Assembly: GCA_005656395.1 (NCBI GenBank)
Contig: SRSI01000050.1
Span: forward strand, 2,046,001-2,110,000
Direction of reading: 5' to 3'
Origin: Strongyloides papillosus
Lineage: Eukaryota; Nematoda; Chromadorea; Rhabditida; Strongyloididae
DNA: 64,000 bases
Shown: piece by piece, positions 59,168 through 64,000 of the stretch
Layout of the letters: every line of letters starts with the position of its first letter
Position numbering within the stretch: the stretch's first letter is position 1
Translations under genes and position numbers: made by a program
The notes under the pieces: model-generated
Database searches by the model: none
Seen by the model: the letters and a program-made list of their open reading frames with translations, nothing else
What the model was told of the DNA's origin: nothing

Positions 59168-62100
59168 CAGAGTTATGAAATTATTACCTTTACACTATTA
59201 ATATATATATGTTTTAAGAAGTGTTTGGATATAAATATGTAAATTTTTTAAAATTATTACAATAATATAGCAGTATTGTGAAATGATTTACACGGCATTA
59301 AATGTGTTGTATATATTGTGTTTTACCAGTTCGAAAATATAATATTAAAAAGATTAAGGAGAGAGATATTCTTTGATTTCAATTAAACAGCATATACAGT
59401 TATAGCAAAAAAAAATATATATTGTTCCCTAAAAATAAATAAAAAATATAATTTAGAATATGATTGTGGAGAATTCAAAAAACGGTATATGATATAAGTG
59501 ATGGATACTATAAAAGATTTTTGAGATCTTAAGAAAATGAATATAAAAAATCTTGTATCATTTAAAAACAAGCGGACAAAATATATTACCGCTAATTGTA
59601 AACTCAATCTAGTGTGATAGTTTTTCTTCATTCTTTATTCTCTATCTTGTGTCAAACACAATACGAAGTGGCCGTTTTCGTTTCTGGTCAATCAATAGGA
59701 GGCAGAGCCGCGTCGATTAGATTTACAATTATAGTATCTAGAACAAGCAAGTATGAAACTATTTGAAAAGAATTTTTTTTTCTCTTTTTCATTTTATAAA
59801 CTCTTTACTAAATATTAAGAATATTATATTCATTTTTCTTGTCATAGAATAATAAAAAGTACTGTGATACTCTTGTATCGTTACTAATTATTCCTAAATT
59901 GGAATATGATAATAAAAAAATATTGCTTTATTTTGTTAGACTAACTACAAAATACTGAGTGACACGTATTATAAATATAATAATTAGATAATTAACTATA
60001 TAACTATAGTAGATACCTAGGAGAATAAAAAGTAGTACCAAAAAAGTAATAACAATAATCTTGATTATTATAGTTATAATAAAAAGTTAGTTAAATCAAT
60101 ATATAAAATCTGAAGAAGATCCGGGCATCTAGGGGTAATAGGAAAATTAATACACGACAATTATTTATATATAGGCGGAGAGGAAATGACTCTTAAGGAG
60201 AAAGCAAGTAAGCAAATGAACGAAGTAATAAATGAAAAAGAATATGCGTATGCCCAATAAAAAGAGATGAAGACTGAAAGGTGATTATAAAAATGTTGAG
60301 GTAATTTAAAATTGTATTTATATTTCACAACTAAACGTTTGTTTAGTAAAAGTAACAATATGATACAATTACTATGTTATTTAACATTAAAAAAATCATG
60401 TAACTTTAGGTATACATAAAATATACTAAAAATTTGGAGAGTGTATTAAAGATAAAAAAAATACCATGATCAAAAAATACTTATATATGTATATTGAGGG
60501 TAAAATCATTAACATAAATAAGAATATCTTTTTTTCTGTGAATATAAATTATGTTAAATAAAATGAAGTTAAACAACTGTCAAATATTTCCTTTATCTTT
60601 TTATGGATTAATAATATTTCACTGGAAAAAATAAATAAAATTAATAATAAATAGTTTAACTCTAAATGATACAATAAAAAATACGTTAAAGAAAAATGCA
60701 TTTAGTTTATGATTGTAGTAAATAATAAAATAAATAATATCCACCTTTCAATAAAATTTAAATTGCCAAAAAATTAAAGAATAAAAATTGTATATATGTG
60801 TATGATAAAGTAAGTAAAAATATAATTGATATAGAAAAATTAATGAAATAATATATTCTTTGGGTGCAATTTTTGACTACACAAATTCATAGTGAAATAT
60901 AAACCTACTATGTATATGTTGTGAGATAAAATAAAAAAATTGTAAGTTAAAATATTGGTTATATAAAAATACTGATAGCATATATATATGCATTAACCTT
61001 ATACAGAACTAAAAAGTGTTTATTTACTGAATACATTTTAAACATTTTTTCTAAAATCATGAGATATGAATAAAAAAAGTATTGTAATTTAAAATTTAAA
61101 TTAAGTAGAAAATAATTCAAAGATTTTGTAAGTTAAATATAGATATGAAATAAGTTATAAATGGAATTGTTTGATCATCCTAGATAAAATTGAAGGTTAT
61201 CAAAGATAAATACATAAAAACAAAAGGTATGATGTTACAAAAGTTATAAGATCCAGTGATCATTGTGTTATTTTATGTATCTATTAATAATAATGAACAG
61301 TACATAATTTAGAACGATATAAAAAAATTAGAAACACGTGGCAAAGGATAATTTTGAAGGCAATATGAGACTTGCTGCGAATAATAATGGAAAGCACCCA
61401 AGACTCAGGGCTTGCTTGTTTGCTCACTCGTAATCAATAAATTATCAATAAGTTAAATAGCATTACGCTTAATGGATGGTAGTTAAAGGAATATTTCATA
61501 ATTTAGCATATTTTAACTTAGGTATATCTTCATACTATCATGATAACACCTATAAAACTAAATATAAAAAAATCAATCTTCTAATATTATACTTTTGATT
61601 ATGTATGTAAAAAAACAACAAAATATTTAAAATACTGTCATCAAAATATACATATTTTATATACATATAGAACAATATATTATTAACTGCAGCACTTCTC
61701 TTTTATACACGTAACTTTTTTTTTATATTATATATATGGCAACATGTACAATTGAAATACTTTTAATATAATAACATCTTTATAAAAATGTATCAAAATG
61801 ATTTTTGATGATGCGCTGAACTTTAAGAATTTATATACATAAAGCATTTTCAATATATATACATAGCTATCAGTATAAATTTTTATAATTTTTGTACATA
61901 TCTCTTTGACTAATCTTGTTATGATAAGAAATAATTGCGAAAACAAAGTATTAGTCTTAATTTCTTATCGATTATTACCCTTGCCAAATTATTTAACTTT
62001 TAATTTACAAAGTTTGTCATTAATGTTTAAATATCATTAAAATATATTAATTATCCTAATTTCAATAAGATAAATCTATAAACATAAATAAATCAACTCA

Positions 62101-62874
62101 TTTTTGTGTTACTTTCAGTAAAATTAGAGAATAAATAGATAAATAATTGTAGAAGTATGAAAAAAAATATAAAATAGTTATATTGTTGCATTAGGAGGGT
62201 GGTACATTAAAACAATTAATAAAAACTAAAAATGCCAACTTTTATATATATATCTTAGCTTTATCAAGAAAATAAATATATTTTCTATCTGTATGTGCCT
62301 AAACAAGGTCATTTATACATTGGTGTGCGCGTATAGTATTTTCTTGGTACTTATGTGTCAACACATCAAAACAGCAAAGATTTTTTGTTTTGCGCATCAA
62401 AAAGTATTCTCCATGTTACCTAATGTCAAAAGATATGTGAAAAAACAATTATATAGTTTTTTATAATAACAATAACATTAAAGAAAGGATATTTTTCTAA
62501 TTAAGGGTATGAAAAAAAAACAAACTATTATGACAAACTATCAAACAGAAAATACTAAAATATGAAAGTTTTAGTAAAAAAAATAAGTCGAAATGTAAAT
62601 TGTTTGAAGAAAGGAGTATTTTATATACATTTAAAAATGATAAATTATCATACATCATATCAATTTTCTAAGAATTCAGAAAATTTTTATCGTCATTATA
62701 TTCGAAAAGTTGAATATAAAGGAAAGAGAGAAAAATTATTAACTTCTATTAGATATGTATTTTAAAAAGTTAAAAAAGAAATGTAATTTACGTTAGGGAA
62801 GTAAAAAGATAATTTTAAAAAGAAAAGTAGTTTTATAATTAATGAGGTATTATTATTATTTTTACTTTTTTTTA
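59168..62874. other. Gene-poor region, 3.7 kb
   Basis: No supportable gene. Two less AT-rich islands stand out: about 59645-59760 (gtggccgttttcg, gaggcagagccgcgtcg) and about 61370-61435 (gcacccaagactcagggctt). The first lies about 500 bases upstream of p66 and may mark its promoter or a 5'-UTR exon. Short ORFs at 59383-59631, 60161-60358, 61728-61946 and 62562-62765 have noise-like composition. Confidence 0.55.
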
Positions 62875-63372
62875 TCAATATTCTTCTTCATCATTGAAAA
62901 ATGATAGTAGATTTGTATTTACAGACTTTTCCTTCTTCTTTTGGGGTTCATCTTCATCCTCTTTTTTAGATGATTTGGTATCTTTTTTATCATCTTCATT
63001 AAGCTTCTTCTTCCTTCTAAATACAATTTTACCTTCTTCAATCGATTTTTTATCTTCGGCCTCTTTTTGTTTTTTTAATTCTTCATCAGCCTCCTCTTGT
63101 GTTAGGTGTTTAGATTTATCTAATACTACAACTTGTGGCTTAAAAACTTCTCTCTCGACCCCGTCATCATCCTCACAATTATCCTTTGAATAGAACTATA
63201 TTGAAATTTATTAAAATATATAAAATATTAAGTGACAAACCTTATCATTTATAGTAACTTCTTGGTATCCAACTTTTTTTAACATTTCCTGAATAAATGG
63301 GGGATCATCTTGTTTGACGTACTTAAGATTTTGACGCTGTTGATAATTAAGTGATGGTAATTCTCGAGACAT
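62875..63372 (-). CDS. KIAA1143-type conserved small protein
   Basis: Exons 63372-63241 and 63195-62875 join at a codon boundary for 150 residues. It resembles the animal KIAA1143/C3orf family: N-terminal YVKQDDPPFIQEMLKKVGYQE, the core PQVVVLDKSKHLTQEEADEELK, EGKIVFRRKKK, and the terminal LLSFFNDEEEY. The middle and C-terminal parts are lysine/glutamate-rich and probably disordered. The molecular role is not established for the family. It follows GMF on the same strand with about 165 bases between stop and start, so co-transcription is possible. Confidence 0.82.
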
Positions 63373-63539
63373 TGTTAATAATAAATAAGTTTTGTAGAAT
63401 AATAAAAAGTTATATCTTTAATTGGAACAACGTTCTAATGTATTTAATTTGACTTATGAAGAAATTACAACTTTATTGAGATTATCTTTTAATGTTAGAT
63501 AAATAAGAGAAAAAAATGATAAATTAAAAAAAATAACAA

Positions 63540-64000
63540 TTATCTTAAGTGTGATTCGAGCCATTCATTAGAAAAGTCTTCCAATTCCCTGAGTTCAAAA
63601 TTCTAAAGAAATAGGGATAAAATAAAAATTGAAATCAAAACAAGTACCTTAGTTAATTCACATTCAGAAACTAGTGTGTTTCTTGTACCAGCATAAAGCA
63701 TTTGAGTTTCAGGATTACAAGAGTCTGGAGAATAATAAATCAAACACATCGGAAATGTTTCTCTCCCATCATTTGATTTCATTGGATAACTAATAAGCAA
63801 AAAGCGTGGTTGTTGAACAGGTAATTCATTTTTAATCTCATCAATATCACAATTTTCAAGTTCCTCCTCAACTATTATTTTTTGTGATTCACGATTAACT
63901 TTCACTGCAAATATATAAAAAAAAACATAAAAAATATGTTAGATATTTTGAAATACCATTTCAAAAAAAACATACAAATTAATGCGTTGATATCTTTACT
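63540..64000 (-). CDS. GMF: Glia maturation factor (ADF-homology), 5' end outside window
   Basis: Exons >64000-63976 (partial), 63904-63648 and 63602-63540 are phase-consistent. Visible residues run from SKDINALI through KIIVEEELENCDIDEIKNELP, the family core QQPRFLLISYPMKSNDGRETFPMCLIYYSP, MLYAGTRNTLVSECELTK, to NFELRELEDFSNEWLESHLR at the stop. GMF is an ADF-H protein that binds Arp2/3 and debranches actin networks rather than severing filaments as cofilin does. The first 20 or so residues lie beyond the window edge. Confidence 0.9.

Overview
The window is nuclear DNA from a very AT-rich nematode. The evidence is: metazoan gene families (SH2 tyrosine kinases, WRAP53, AATF, GATAD2/p66, BLCAP, PIG-W, GMF, Patched-related); tiny GT-AG introns, mostly 40-60 bases with a poly-T/TTTCAG acceptor; splice acceptors sitting just upstream of start codons, as expected for trans-splicing; and large species-restricted F-box and secreted-protein families. 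Base composition and compact gene structure resemble Strongyloides and relatives (clade IV). The species is an inference; phylum Nematoda is more secure.

Layout. (1) 1-17,300: a same-strand (minus) tandem array of seven copies of an unrecognised secreted or membrane-anchored protein family. Copies 1, 5 and 6 are intact, 3 lacks its anchor, 2 is frameshifted, 4 and 7 are deleted remnants. A four-exon coiled-coil gene and an orphan exon-like ORF sit inside the array. (2) 17,448-18,122: a one-exon PDZ protein on the plus strand. (3) 18,896-33,366: a second minus-strand array of seven two-exon F-box genes, spaced about 2.1-2.2 kb start to start. The first is a frameshifted pseudogene. Each unit also carries the decayed 3' end of a second F-box-type gene. 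One unit holds a 175-bp solo LTR with target-site duplication. (4) 34,664-47,479: conserved single-copy genes. These are WRAP53/TCAB1, an SH2 pseudokinase convergent with an intact SH2 tyrosine kinase, Sec61-beta, AATF, BLCAP, PIG-W followed closely by a small unknown gene (likely operon), and a phospholipase-B-like protein lacking its catalytic residues. (5) 47,480-53,147: a gene-poor 5.7 kb. (6) 53,148-59,167: a Patched-related transporter and the NuRD subunit p66, convergent. (7) 59,168-62,874: a second gene-poor stretch. (8) 62,875-64,000: a KIAA1143-type protein and the 3' part of glia maturation factor.

The strongest candidates for something undescribed are the two neighbouring arrays. 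The secreted family shows mosaic copies, long near-identical tracts and alternative C-terminal ends, which looks like gene-conversion-driven diversification of a surface protein. The F-box array shows a two-gene ancestral unit in which one partner has decayed in every copy. Three genes absent from a simple long-ORF view (BLCAP, Sec61-beta with an ATG-only first exon, and the first exon of AATF) were recovered by reading across introns. Exon boundaries were checked for reading-frame continuity by hand; nothing here was tested by database search.
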